From: PLOWO2-12-38-17 sp963709355
GTDB lineage: Bacteria > Planctomycetota > Brocadiia > Brocadiales > Brocadiaceae
NCBI GenBank assembly: GCA_963709355.1
Contig: CAVPVY010000005.1
Coordinates: forward strand, 558,001-622,000
Reading direction: 5' to 3'
Length of the DNA stretch: 64,000 nt
The notes under the pieces: model-generated
The model's database searches: none
Seen by the model: the letters and a program-made list of their open reading frames with translations, nothing else
What the model was told of the DNA's origin: nothing
In this document: one piece after another, positions 17,614 through 26,536 of the stretch
Position numbering within the stretch: position 1 is the stretch's first letter
Layout: every line of letters begins with the position of its first letter
Position numbers and translations under genes: made by a program

Positions 17614-18975
17614 TTATTTGTTTGTAACCGTTTTAATAGAATTATAAATAATATCGAGCATTCTATCCAGTTCCTCGTTTTTAATAATTAAGGGGGGCAT
17701 TATAACTATAATATGCCCCAGCGGCCTGATGAGCAGACCATGTTTCCTTGCCTCAAAACAGACTCTGATTCCTATCTGTTCTTCAAAATGGTACGTTTCT
17801 TTTGTTGTTCTGTCTTTCACCAGTTCAATGGCGGCAATTAAGCCGCACTGTCTGATGTCCCCAATGTGTTCCAAAGATTCAAAGATTTTGAGTCTTTCAT
17901 GCAGATGTGAAATTTTTGGTTTCATGTTCTCAATTATTAGATTCTTTTCAAAGAGTTGAATACTTGCAAGCGCTGCGGCACACCCCAAAGGATTACCTGT
18001 ATATGTATGTCCGTGAAAAAGGGTCTTCAGGCTGGAATACTCTCCCAGAAAAGCATTGTATATTTCTTCGGTAGCAATGGTTGTAGCTAAAGGCATATAG
18101 CCTCCATTAATGCCTTTTGACAGGGTCATTATATCTGGTATGACGTTTTCATGTAAGCAGGCAAACATCGTGCCCGTTCTGCCGAATCCAGTAAGCACTT
18201 CATCTAAAATAAGGAGGACGTTATATTTTTTACACAATGATTGGACGCCACCTAAATAGCCTTCCGGATGTGTAATCATCCCACCTGCCCCCTGTATAAG
18301 AGGTTCCATAATCATAGCCGCAGCATGCTCAGCATTTTCCTTTAAGATAGTTTCTAATGCCTCAAGGCATCTCAACATGCAACTGTTTTTATCTTTCCCA
18401 AGCGGACAGCGATAGCAATATGGCGCAGGCGCAAAAAGGGTTTTAAAGTAAAGGGGTTTGAATGAATTGCAAAACAATTCTATTCCGCCAATACTCATTG
18501 TTCCAATAGTGTCTCCATGGTAACCATATTGTAATGCTACAAATTGCGTCTTATTTTTTATCCCTTTATGCTGCCAGTACTGGAATGCCATTTTGATTGC
18601 TACTTCATTGGCGGTAGAGCCGTTATCAGAATAAAAGACCTTGTTTAAACCTTGAGGTGTAATTTCAGCGATTTTTCTGGCAAGTTCAATTGCAGGTATG
18701 TTTGATGGACCCAAGAGGGTTGTATGCGCAACCATATCTAATTGTTTTTTTATCGCAGCATCAATTTCTTTATTGTGATGTCCATGTATGTTGCACCACA
18801 TTGAGGAGACTCCATCTATGTACTCTTTACCATTAATGTCCTTAAGGTAGATGCCGTTCCCTTCTTTGATAATTAATGGTGTCTCTTTGACATAGTCCTG
18901 CATCTGTGTAAACGGATGCCAGAGGTATGCCTTATCCAACGTTTCTAATTGTTTTTTGTAATTCTCATCTAACAT
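17614..18975 (-). CDS. bioA: Adenosylmethionine-8-amino-7-oxononanoate aminotransferase
   Basis: Class III PLP aminotransferase of biotin synthesis, converting KAPA to DAPA with SAM as amino donor. WHPFTQMQDY near the N-terminus is the BioA signature; PLP contacts include the LILDEVLTGFGRTG aspartate, the LSKGINGGY lysine, and GHTYTGNPLGCAAA. About 453 residues. The start is uncertain: ATG at 18975 overlaps the upstream gene by 11 bases, ATG at 18993 would overlap by 29, and neither has a clear Shine-Dalgarno sequence. Translation is probably coupled to the SAM hydroxide adenosyltransferase gene. No other bio genes are present. Confidence 0.94.
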   Translation of the reverse strand: MLDENYKKQLETLDKAYLWHPFTQMQDYVKETPLIIKEGNGIYLKDINGKEYIDGVSSMWCNIHGHHNKEIDAAIKKQLDMVAHTTLLGPSNIPAIELARKIAEITPQGLNKVFYSDNGSTANEVAIKMAFQYWQHKGIKNKTQFVALQYGYHGDTIGTMSIGGIELFCNSFKPLYFKTLFAPAPYCYRCPLGKDKNSCMLRCLEALETILKENAEHAAAMIMEPLIQGAGGMITHPEGYLGGVQSLCKKYNVLLILDEVLTGFGRTGTMFACLHENVIPDIMTLSKGINGGYMPLATTIATEEIYNAFLGEYSSLKTLFHGHTYTGNPLGCAAALASIQLFEKNLIIENMKPKISHLHERLKIFESLEHIGDIRQCGLIAAIELVKDRTTKETYHFEEQIGIRVCFEARKHGLLIRPLGHIIVIMPPLIIKNEELDRMLDIIYNSIKTVTNK

Positions 18976-19765
18976 ATATTTTGCTACCCGCATTTACTTT
19001 AAAATATTTTTGTGCGTTTCCGTGACTTATTGAAATTTCTAGAAAACCGGTGCTTCCAAAGAGCGCAAGTGGTTTGCCTTTGTTAACATTCGCGTAGTTT
19101 ATGCTCATACCAACGATCTTCTTCTTTCCGATGAATATTTTCAAATATTTGTAGTTAATTTCTAAACTTCTAATGTGTTGTTTAGTAATGTTGGTTATTA
19201 GGTTGCCAAATCTGTCAACGTAGATGATATTACCTTCAAGCTGTTCGTTGTTTTTCGCCTTCACCGCGGGAATATCCAACAGTTCAAGTTGATGGATTTT
19301 CTTCCCTAATTGTCTGAGTTTTATTTCAAGTGATAAATATGCTGCAACAGGGGCAAAGATGTCCCGCCCATGAAAAGTATTGCTGATTGAAGGCAGGAAA
19401 TATTTGTTGTTTGTAATACGAACAATGTATTCAGGTGTTTCTTCTTTAACAACAAAACTGAGAATACCGTTATTGGGAACGACAAAGAGATAATTTCTGG
19501 TTTTAACACAAACAATGTCTCTTTTACTTCCAACACCCGGATCCACGATTGCTACATGGATGGTGCCGGCAGGAAAGTATTTATAAGATGTGTAAAGTAG
19601 ATAGGCGCCATTGAGTATATTCTGCGGGGAGACATTGTGACATATATCAATAATTTTAACAATAGGGTTTATTCCGGTTATGACACCCTTCATTACGCCA
19701 ACATATGCATCCTGATAACCAAAATCGGTCAATAAAGTAATTACACACGGTCGGCATTTTGACAT
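18965..19765 (-). CDS. S-adenosyl-L-methionine hydroxide adenosyltransferase family protein
   Basis: A 266-residue DUF62/SAM hydrolase family protein. It shows the N-terminal ITLLTDFGYQDAYVGVMKG, VDPGVGSKR, NNGILS, FHGRDIFAP and IIYVDRFGNLITN blocks that build the SAM pocket. Characterised relatives split SAM into adenosine and methionine using water; halogenase relatives use chloride or fluoride. The start is set at 19765 because ggggag lies six bases before this ATG; a longer frame to 19825 would run through the small upstream gene. It sits between the 59-residue Cys-rich gene and bioA, all on the minus strand with short spacing or overlap. Destroying SAM beside a SAM-consuming BioA is odd and unexplained. 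Confidence 0.88.
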   Translation of the reverse strand: MSKCRPCVITLLTDFGYQDAYVGVMKGVITGINPIVKIIDICHNVSPQNILNGAYLLYTSYKYFPAGTIHVAIVDPGVGSKRDIVCVKTRNYLFVVPNNGILSFVVKEETPEYIVRITNNKYFLPSISNTFHGRDIFAPVAAYLSLEIKLRQLGKKIHQLELLDIPAVKAKNNEQLEGNIIYVDRFGNLITNITKQHIRSLEINYKYLKIFIGKKKIVGMSINYANVNKGKPLALFGSTGFLEISISHGNAQKYFKVNAGSKIYVR

Positions 19766-19781
19766 AGGTCTCCCCAGGATC

Positions 19782-19961
19782 TTACTTTTTAACCCTTTTG
19801 TTTTTGATTTCTGTCTGTTCCCCAAGAAAGAAGGGGCAGTAAGTCCAGCAGTTTATATTTACTATTCTATGTTGCCCACAGCACTCCGGACATAACCAGT
19901 CACCGAGTTCTATGCACAAGCGTTCACCTCTTTGAAGAGCGCATATCTTGCAATGTACCAT
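19782..19961 (-). CDS. Small cysteine-rich zinc-ribbon-like protein (59 aa)
   Basis: A 59-codon gene too short for many gene callers. It reads MVHCKICALQ..., with cysteines at 4, 7, 16, 24, 27, 28, 38 and 42 in the arrangement CxxC ... CPECCG ... CxxxC. The CPxCCG..R..xI.C...CP block resembles small uncharacterised bacterial proteins with the same ending, which is my basis for calling it real. It probably binds zinc or an Fe-S cluster. The stop is 16 bases before the SAM hydroxide adenosyltransferase start, so the two are likely cotranscribed. No Shine-Dalgarno sequence is evident. Confidence 0.65.
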   Translation of the reverse strand: MVHCKICALQRGERLCIELGDWLCPECCGQHRIVNINCWTYCPFFLGEQTEIKNKRVKK

Positions 19962-20076
19962 TTTTACAAATTAAAGGGTAAATTTTTGAAATTAAGGAGG
20001 CAGTTCAATATTAATGCCAAAATATTTTTAATTCAAGGACTTTTTAGGAAGAAGGGCCTCAAAATTATTGGTGGTT

Positions 20077-20814
20077 TTATTTTCCTAACACATTGGTGAT
20101 ATAGTTTCTCAGGCAGTCTATTCTTGAATTAATGGTTACATAAGTATTAAATCTGAAAAACCCCAAAACTTTATTATATGCCAATAAACTAAAATGTCTT
20201 TCCAAGAATTCCAGTAAACCGCTGGGATTGTAACCTGCCTTTTGTGCGTATATAACACCGGTCGTATCTGCCTCATGTTCATATTCTTCGAGGTGGTTAT
20301 TTAACAGTAACAACACAGCAGTTGAATTGGTTTTATTATCGTCTTTTGGGGGTGTTTTCATAACTTCATGATAAAATTTTGATGCATGTCTCAATGAAAC
20401 ATGAGCAAGTTCATGCCCAATTATACCAGCAACTTCATCTTCTGTTTCTGCAAATCTTAGTAAACCATATGTAAGGTATACGTATCCACCGGGTGCAGAA
20501 AAGGCGTTGATTGAATTGGATTGAATAATCTTGCAGTTAATATTGAATGATTTAATATCAGATGTGGTAATGATTCTTTGTATTATTTCGTTAACTGCTT
20601 TATTTAGTTCAGGATCGTTTTCTATATAAAATTGATTTGTTATATATTCGTCTATCTTTTTACCCAGTTCGGGTTCCTCTATTTCGCCTATTTCCTCTGT
20701 GTTTTCGTTAATATGCCAGCCTTCACTGGCAATACTGATTCGTTCATAAGTGAAGAATATGAGTATAAAAGTGAGGGTGACAAGAAATAACTTTTTTAGT
20801 GTGTTATGTAACAT
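20077..20814 (-). CDS. M48-family zinc metalloprotease, secreted
   Basis: A 245-residue exported protease related to BepA/YfgC. A signal peptide covers about residues 1-29 (KLFLVTLTFILIFFTYE). The zinc site is HELAH in GIIGHELAHVSLRHA, with the downstream glutamate in YEHEADTTGVIYAQKAGY. The region FSAPGGYVYLTYGLL is typical of M48 proteins. Unlike BepA there is no C-terminal TPR domain. Such proteases act in periplasmic quality control of outer-membrane proteins; the substrate here is unknown. It stands alone between the Cys-rich gene and tRNA-Gly. Confidence 0.9.
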   Translation of the reverse strand: MLHNTLKKLFLVTLTFILIFFTYERISIASEGWHINENTEEIGEIEEPELGKKIDEYITNQFYIENDPELNKAVNEIIQRIITTSDIKSFNINCKIIQSNSINAFSAPGGYVYLTYGLLRFAETEDEVAGIIGHELAHVSLRHASKFYHEVMKTPPKDDNKTNSTAVLLLLNNHLEEYEHEADTTGVIYAQKAGYNPSGLLEFLERHFSLLAYNKVLGFFRFNTYVTINSRIDCLRNYITNVLGK

Positions 20815-20851
20815 CTTATTCTCAAACTAAAAAACATAAATTAACAGAATT

Positions 20852-20925
20852 TGGAGCGGGCGAGGGGAATCGAACCCCCATACCCAGCTTGGGAAGCTGG
20901 TATTCTACCACTAAATTACGCCCGC
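20852..20925 (-). tRNA. tRNA-Gly (anticodon CCC)
   Basis: A complete cloverleaf on the minus strand: acceptor stem gcgggcg (20925-20919) pairing with cgcccgc (20862-20856), T arm ggggttcgattcccc, and anticodon stem ccagc/gctgg around the loop ttcccaa, which places CCC at positions 34-36. Discriminator T and an encoded CCA tail (20854-20852) are present. It reads the codon GGG. The next minus-strand gene upstream ends one base away. Confidence 0.95.
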
Positions 20926-20926
20926 A

Positions 20927-21976
20927 TTATATTTCTACGGTATGAAATTTCGACTCTTTACCATCAAGTTTTTGCATGCCTTGAATTGATGTTGGAATCG
21001 AATTATTAATATCAGGTGTTAAAATGTTACATCTTGAACCTTGATGAGTGCCTCTGCGTTCAAATTCAAGTATTATTCTCTGCGTAATCTCTGTCTTTGT
21101 TGACTTCCATATAGGCGAAATAAGGAAGTTGCCATGCGTGTCACCTACCAATCTCTGGACGGTTACGTTTGATGGAATACGCTCCAGAAAATCAACAGCT
21201 AGTTTAACATATGTATCCATATCCATAGTTTTTACTCTTCCCCTAAAGTAATCTTCTGCCAGGGCTGTATTTTTTGCAACATAGAGGTGGTGTAATTTAA
21301 TTCCATGTATTCCCAGTCCTGCCACTGCATCCGCTGTTTCCATCATGTCTTCTGTAGTCTCGCCTGGCAAACCCAAGATAACATGAACGCATATACGTAT
21401 GCAAGTATTTTTTGTGCGGTTTACAGCATCCAGAAAGGCATTGTAGTCGTGCCCTCTATTAATGTAACTGAGGGTCTTATCATGGATGGATTGAAGTCCA
21501 TATTCTATCCATACATGATAATCTTTTGTATAACTGTTTATAAGGTGCAGGATTTCATCAGTAACGCAATCAGGTCTTGTGCCAATGGAAATTCCAACAA
21601 TATCCTTGTCTGTCAACGCCTCTTCGTAACATGCCTTTAGTGTTTCTAAATCTGAATATGTATTTGTAAATGACTGAAAATACGCTATGAATTTTTCTGC
21701 CCCGTACTTTTTTTTCTGGAATACCTTGCCGTTTTCTATCTGTTCTTTTATAGAAAGCCAGGTTTCCCCGACGTTTGGGCTGAAGCTTTCGTTTATACAA
21801 TAAGTACAACCGCCTATACCTGCACGTCCGTCACGATTTGGACACGTAAAGCCTGCATGAAGTGGTATTTTATGGACTTTGTAAGGGAACTGTTCCTTAA
21901 GATACTCACTAAAAGGGAAATAACGGTATTTAAGCAGATAAGGTTTTTGTTGATATAAGGCCGACATATTTTTCAT
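20927..21976 (-). CDS. Radical SAM protein, YhcC type
   Basis: A 349-residue radical SAM protein of the YhcC/TIGR01212 family. The cluster motif is the family variant CPNRDGRAGIGGCTYC, in which the first cysteine lies far from the CxxC pair. The conserved KYRYFPFSEYLKEQFP start, GLQS, RGHDYNAFLDAV and HVILGLPGETTEDM blocks are present, as is LVGDTHGN near the end. The biochemical reaction of this family is not firmly established. The start codon chosen is the ATG at 21976; a second ATG three codons later is possible. The 3' end abuts the tRNA-Gly gene, which may be processed from the same transcript. Confidence 0.87.
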   Translation of the reverse strand: MKNMSALYQQKPYLLKYRYFPFSEYLKEQFPYKVHKIPLHAGFTCPNRDGRAGIGGCTYCINESFSPNVGETWLSIKEQIENGKVFQKKKYGAEKFIAYFQSFTNTYSDLETLKACYEEALTDKDIVGISIGTRPDCVTDEILHLINSYTKDYHVWIEYGLQSIHDKTLSYINRGHDYNAFLDAVNRTKNTCIRICVHVILGLPGETTEDMMETADAVAGLGIHGIKLHHLYVAKNTALAEDYFRGRVKTMDMDTYVKLAVDFLERIPSNVTVQRLVGDTHGNFLISPIWKSTKTEITQRIILEFERRGTHQGSRCNILTPDINNSIPTSIQGMQKLDGKESKFHTVEI

Positions 21977-22194
21977 AGAATTAATTTATCAGCAATAAAG
22001 GTAATTATCAAATACAAAAATATTTTTGTTAAATTTGTGCCAGGTGTTAATGTCTAAAAACTGCAGTTGCATTCAAGCAGCATCTCAAGATTGTTTTCAG
22101 CAGTAAAATAGGGCGACAGTTTATCTGTAAGCCAAAATGAATGGTTTGCCATATTTACGCTGGTCATACATGTGTGTATTAATAAGGAGAGTTT

Positions 22195-23886
22195 TCATTT
22201 TGCTTCCTCTATATGATTTGCTATCTCCTGTTCAATCCTTGCCTTTTCAAACATGTTAATTTCGTTATATATCTTTGCCAGATTAAAATGATAACGTGAG
22301 TCATTGGGATTTAAGGTAATTGCCTTGTTGAGTTCTTCGATAGCATTGGTTACCTGTCCATGCTTAAAAAGCGTAATCGCCAAATTATTATGGGTATCGC
22401 TATTTTTAGGTTCGATGCGTAAGGCATTTCTATATTCCTGAATTGAGGCATCGTACATACCTTTTTCATCATAGGCAATGCCGAGATTGTAATGCGCTAA
22501 GGGATATGCATATCGTACCTCTGACGCCTTTAGTAAGGCAATAGTATACTCTTCGATAGCCTTATCCAGCAGCCCTTTTTCATAGTATTCCTTGCCAAGA
22601 TTGTTATGTGTAGTAAAACCGCAAGATGTATTGGATACAGTATAAGACCATAGTGTCTTATCGTCATACCATTTTCTGTTGTGTTTTATAGTAGAGGGAA
22701 AGTAAAAAAGGAGTAGCGTTAATAAACATATTATTGAAATGTAATGATATTTAATGGCAAGGTATCTTTGTATTTTAAGGAGGACTATTCCAAGAAATAT
22801 ACAGAATCCAATAGAAGGTAAATATAAATACCTTTCTGCCATAATATTACCAACGGGTACAATGTTCATTACAGGCACTAATGTTATGAATATCCAAAGA
22901 ATTGGGAAGGCTGTGTTTTTTTGTCTTCGAAATAGTTTATTAATGATAATAGTGATGCAAATTAAAGAAGCAAGAGATAGAAGAAATGTTTGACTGATTA
23001 AAGAAGATTCTAATGTGACATGATAGTCGGGATTAAGTATAACAGGAAAGAACAATAACTTTACATAGGATGCTATAACTTTCGGCATGGTGAGTATGTT
23101 AATTGCTATACTATTTCCAGGGTAAGTTATATTTTCTATACCGCTTCTTAAGAAAAAAAGCCTTGTGCAAATATAAAGCACACTAATTAATACAAATCCT
23201 GAATAATATTTTGTAATTCTTGTTTTAAGGTTAGTTTCGGATTGAGGAAGAAGTATGTCCATGATAAAAATAATTAATGGCAAGGAAACGGCCATTTCTT
23301 TAGAAAGAAGAGAAAGGCAATACGTAATGAGTGTGATTATGTAAAATATGTTTTTACGTTTTGATGTATGAAGTTTTCCGTAAAGGAGTAAACTTGTTAT
23401 AAAAAAAGTAGTGCATAGTAAATCTTCGCGGAATCCCGCTGAATTTACTGATTCTGTGAGTATAGGATGAGCTGTAAACAGCAGGCAAGAAATTATGGCT
23501 AGTTTTATATTGTGTGTTATTTTAAGAATGAAGAAAAATATTAAAGTGATATTTAAAGTGTGGATTAGTAGATTTGTTAAATGGAATCCGAATGGGGTAT
23601 GTTGCCATATAGCGTTATCTATAAAATAAGACAAGGTAACAAGCGGACGATAACTAAGTTCTTTTGATATATCAAAATAATTTTGGTTGAAAAGAGCTGG
23701 AAAGTATTTAAAGTCCTTTATGAATGAGTTATTCACAATGACTGTAAGATCATCATAAGCAAATTGATGAGTTACAGCGTTTAGATAGGTTAAAAATGAT
23801 GTGATTGATAAGATGAGAGGAAATAAGATACGATAATTTCTTGTTATGTTATACGATTTATTAAAAGCATTATTTTGAGGTTCCAT
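22195..23886 (-). CDS. TMTC-like membrane glycosyltransferase with C-terminal TPRs
   Basis: A 563-residue polytopic inner-membrane protein. About ten to eleven membrane spans occupy residues 20-410. The first loop contains the YDD motif (QFAYDDLTV) and later YRPLVTLSYF, HLTNLLIHT and HPILTESV, the layout of GT-C enzymes of the TMTC/PMT superfamily that use polyprenyl-phosphate sugars. Three to four TPRs follow from about residue 425 (NNLGKEYYEKGLLDKAIEEY and similar). It probably glycosylates exported proteins, a role inferred from fold only. The gene lies 13 bases before the stop side of the Xer gene on the same strand, giving a likely two-gene unit. Confidence 0.8.
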   Translation of the reverse strand: MEPQNNAFNKSYNITRNYRILFPLILSITSFLTYLNAVTHQFAYDDLTVIVNNSFIKDFKYFPALFNQNYFDISKELSYRPLVTLSYFIDNAIWQHTPFGFHLTNLLIHTLNITLIFFFILKITHNIKLAIISCLLFTAHPILTESVNSAGFREDLLCTTFFITSLLLYGKLHTSKRKNIFYIITLITYCLSLLSKEMAVSLPLIIFIMDILLPQSETNLKTRITKYYSGFVLISVLYICTRLFFLRSGIENITYPGNSIAINILTMPKVIASYVKLLFFPVILNPDYHVTLESSLISQTFLLSLASLICITIIINKLFRRQKNTAFPILWIFITLVPVMNIVPVGNIMAERYLYLPSIGFCIFLGIVLLKIQRYLAIKYHYISIICLLTLLLFYFPSTIKHNRKWYDDKTLWSYTVSNTSCGFTTHNNLGKEYYEKGLLDKAIEEYTIALLKASEVRYAYPLAHYNLGIAYDEKGMYDASIQEYRNALRIEPKNSDTHNNLAITLFKHGQVTNAIEELNKAITLNPNDSRYHFNLAKIYNEINMFEKARIEQEIANHIEEAK

Positions 23887-23899
23887 TTATTTATGTTGC

Positions 23900-24796
23900 T
23901 TATGCCCTTGGGTGTGTCCTGTCGTATACTTGTTTTAGTTTTTCCGTTGTTATATGGGTATATATTTGAGTTGTAGAAAGGTTGGCATGTCCAAGAAGTT
24001 CCTGCACAGAACGCAAATCAGCGCCCCTATCTAAAAGGTGTGTTGCGAAGCTGTGTCTGAATACGTGTGGAGAAATTTTTAGATTTATCCCAGTCTTTTT
24101 AATATATTTTTCAATCATCCTTGCTACACTGCGCACGGAAAGACGGCCACCGCGATTGTTCAAAAAGAGCGCATTGTTATTTTTAGTTAAAATATGTGCT
24201 TTTGTTTCTGAGTTTCTTTTATCAAGATACGACTGTATAGCTTTTAAGGCGTGTTTCCCTATAGGTTGTAAACGCTCTTTTTTGCCTTTTCCCCTGACCT
24301 TGATAACATCATTCTGGAAATCCACATTTGTAATATTTAAACCAACGAGTTCACTTACCCGTATACCTGTGCTATAAAGGGTTTCCATGATAGCGCTATC
24401 GCGGATGCCTGATAATGTATTTGTGTCCGGTATTTTCAGAATTGCTTCGACTTCGTTGATACTCATAAATTTCGGGAGTTTCTTTTCAAGTTTTGGAGTC
24501 CTGATATTTTCTACCGGACTAAATTCTAATATACCTTCACGGCACAGGAATTTGTAAAGAGACCTTATGGTTACAAACTTTCTTGCTATTGTAGTCTTTG
24601 TATATGAGTGTTTTTTTTGGAATGCAAGAAATTTACGCAATAGTAAACGGTTAACATCCTTGAGGTCACAACAACCCTCCGTCTTAAGAAATGAAAGGTA
24701 TTGATTCAAGTCATTTCGATATGCTCTTAATGTTTGCTGTGAAAAATTTTTGTCGTGTTCAATATGTGCAAGATATTTGTTAATATATTCTTGCAT
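23900..24796 (-). CDS. xerD: Tyrosine recombinase XerC/XerD
   Basis: A 298-residue Xer recombinase, the normal length. N-terminal SAM-like DNA-binding domain (LRAYRNDLNQYLSFL), then the catalytic domain with Arg in STGIRVSELVGL, Lys in VRGKGKKERLQP, HxxR as HVFRHSFATHLL, the second His in ELLGHANLSTTQ and the Tyr nucleophile in IYTHITTEKL. Such enzymes resolve chromosome dimers at dif. No dif-like site was identified nearby. XerC and XerD cannot be separated safely by eye; the symbol is provisional. It precedes the TMTC-like gene by 13 bases. Nothing here suggests a mobile integrase. Confidence 0.9.
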   Translation of the reverse strand: MQEYINKYLAHIEHDKNFSQQTLRAYRNDLNQYLSFLKTEGCCDLKDVNRLLLRKFLAFQKKHSYTKTTIARKFVTIRSLYKFLCREGILEFSPVENIRTPKLEKKLPKFMSINEVEAILKIPDTNTLSGIRDSAIMETLYSTGIRVSELVGLNITNVDFQNDVIKVRGKGKKERLQPIGKHALKAIQSYLDKRNSETKAHILTKNNNALFLNNRGGRLSVRSVARMIEKYIKKTGINLKISPHVFRHSFATHLLDRGADLRSVQELLGHANLSTTQIYTHITTEKLKQVYDRTHPRA

Positions 24797-24983
24797 GGAT
24801 AAAGTTTAAAAACTCGCCCTATAGAGTGGATGTATAAAAAAGAAATTAAGAGCAAAACATTCCATCGTTTCACCGAAGAGCTTGTAATGGTTGTTTTGCA
24901 TTTAATTTATAAATTAACACACACATATTTAAATGACAAGGATAAAAATGGCTTCTTAAAAGCCATGGAACGGTTGATTTACC

Positions 24984-25012
24984 TTGACAAAGATTTATAC
25001 CACATCTAGAAT
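24984..25012 (+). promoter_or_regulatory. Vegetative promoter of pabB-pabC
   Basis: -35 TTGACA (24984-24989), 17-base spacer, -10 TAGAAT (25007-25012). Start expected near 25019, 78 bases before pabB. It lies in the 300-base gap between the Xer gene and pabB, which holds no gene I can see. Confidence 0.7.
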
Positions 25013-25096
25013 TTGAAAATTGTAATGTTATGTTGTTCCTATTAAGAAGTTTATCCAGTACTTTAAGGATAAAAATCAGTATTAGGGTGGTTTTGG

Positions 25097-26536
25097 ATGG
25101 ATTTAACAAGACATTTAGAAGGTAGAATTATTGTTCGTGAGGTAAACGGCGCTTGTCTGCCTATAGAGGCATTTCCCAGATTTGTTTCACAAAATAATTT
25201 ATTTTTTCTTGACAGTGCCTTACAGATAAAGGGAGTGGCGCGGTATTCGTTTCTTGGTTTTAATCCTTTTTTAATAATAAGAACAAAGCATCGTAAGATT
25301 ACGCTGATATGTGGAGAGGAATCAACTGAATTTGAAGGAAATCCATTCGAAGCCTTCAGAAGTATTTTAAGACGTTTTAAAATAAAAGACGCAGAAAAGG
25401 TGCCCATCCTTTTTCAATGTGGGGCAGTAGGATATTTTAGCTACGATTTATGCCATTTTATAGAAAAATTGCCGGATAAGTCTGTAGATGATTTATATCT
25501 GCCAGACATTTATTTTGGATTTTATGATGCTATTATTTCATATGATAATTTTCTTGGTAAGTGTTACGTAATAGGAATAGAATCCGATTGGAATAGTACA
25601 ATAAAAGATAGGATGAACCAAATAGTTGACGTGCTGTGTGAAAAGCTTGATGTTTGCGACGAATCTCTTGGTTATAAACAAACTCAGTGGATATGTGAGA
25701 CACCTTTAAAGTTCAACTTCGCAAAAGACCAGTATATCAATGCAATCAGGCGTATTAAAAAATATATTATATCAGGGGATGTTTATCAGGTCAATCTTTC
25801 ACAAAGAATAGAAACCAAGGTTGATATTCCTTCCTATGAGCTTTACAAAATATTGCGTTTGATGAATCCCGCCCCTTTTTCGTGTTATTTGAAATTTGAC
25901 GATATCGCTGTTGTTAGTTCTTCGCCAGAAAGATTTCTTAATGTAACTGGCAGACATGTTCAGACTCGGCCAATTAAGGGTACACGACCGCGTGGAGAAG
26001 ATGCCATTGCGGATGAAGTTATGAAACATGCATTGTTAACTAGCCCAAAAGACGATGCAGAGCTTACTATGATTATTGATTTGGAACGCAACGATCTTGG
26101 CCGCGTATGTGACTATGGTTCTGTTAAAGTAGTAGAAAAGAAAGTGCTGGAAAGTTTTTCTACAGTACATCATCTTGTTTCAACGGTCGAAGGCAACCTG
26201 CATGAAAGGCATGACTTAATAGATTTAATCAAGGCTACTTTCCCTGGAGGTTCTATTACTGGCGCGCCTAAAATAAGAGCCATGCAGATAATTGATGAAC
26301 TTGAACCCACAAAACGAAGTGTTTATACAGGTTCTATTGGTTATATAGGATTTAACGGAAATGCAGACTTGAACATTGCCATTCGTACATTTATTATGAA
26401 AGACAGTAATGTGTATTTCCAGGTTGGCAGCGGTATTGTAGCTGATTCAAATGAATATGAAGAGTATGAAGAAACTATGCATAAAGCAAAGGCACTTATA
26501 GAGTCGTTGAAACCATGTCTTACTTTATCTTCTTAA
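25097..26536 (+). CDS. pabB: Aminodeoxychorismate synthase component I
   Basis: A 479-residue chorismate-using enzyme of the TrpE/PabB family. SSPERFL, the PIKGTRPRG motif, LTMIIDLERNDLGRV and FPGGSITGAPK are conserved. The lysine in PIKGT is the nucleophile characteristic of aminodeoxychorismate synthase, where anthranilate synthase has alanine, so PabB is preferred over TrpE. It forms 4-amino-4-deoxychorismate with ammonia from a PabA glutaminase that is not in the window. Its 3' end overlaps pabC by 22 bases, which fits the pathway order to p-aminobenzoate and folate. Confidence 0.93.
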   Translation: MDLTRHLEGRIIVREVNGACLPIEAFPRFVSQNNLFFLDSALQIKGVARYSFLGFNPFLIIRTKHRKITLICGEESTEFEGNPFEAFRSILRRFKIKDAEKVPILFQCGAVGYFSYDLCHFIEKLPDKSVDDLYLPDIYFGFYDAIISYDNFLGKCYVIGIESDWNSTIKDRMNQIVDVLCEKLDVCDESLGYKQTQWICETPLKFNFAKDQYINAIRRIKKYIISGDVYQVNLSQRIETKVDIPSYELYKILRLMNPAPFSCYLKFDDIAVVSSSPERFLNVTGRHVQTRPIKGTRPRGEDAIADEVMKHALLTSPKDDAELTMIIDLERNDLGRVCDYGSVKVVEKKVLESFSTVHHLVSTVEGNLHERHDLIDLIKATFPGGSITGAPKIRAMQIIDELEPTKRSVYTGSIGYIGFNGNADLNIAIRTFIMKDSNVYFQVGSGIVADSNEYEEYEETMHKAKALIESLKPCLTLSS

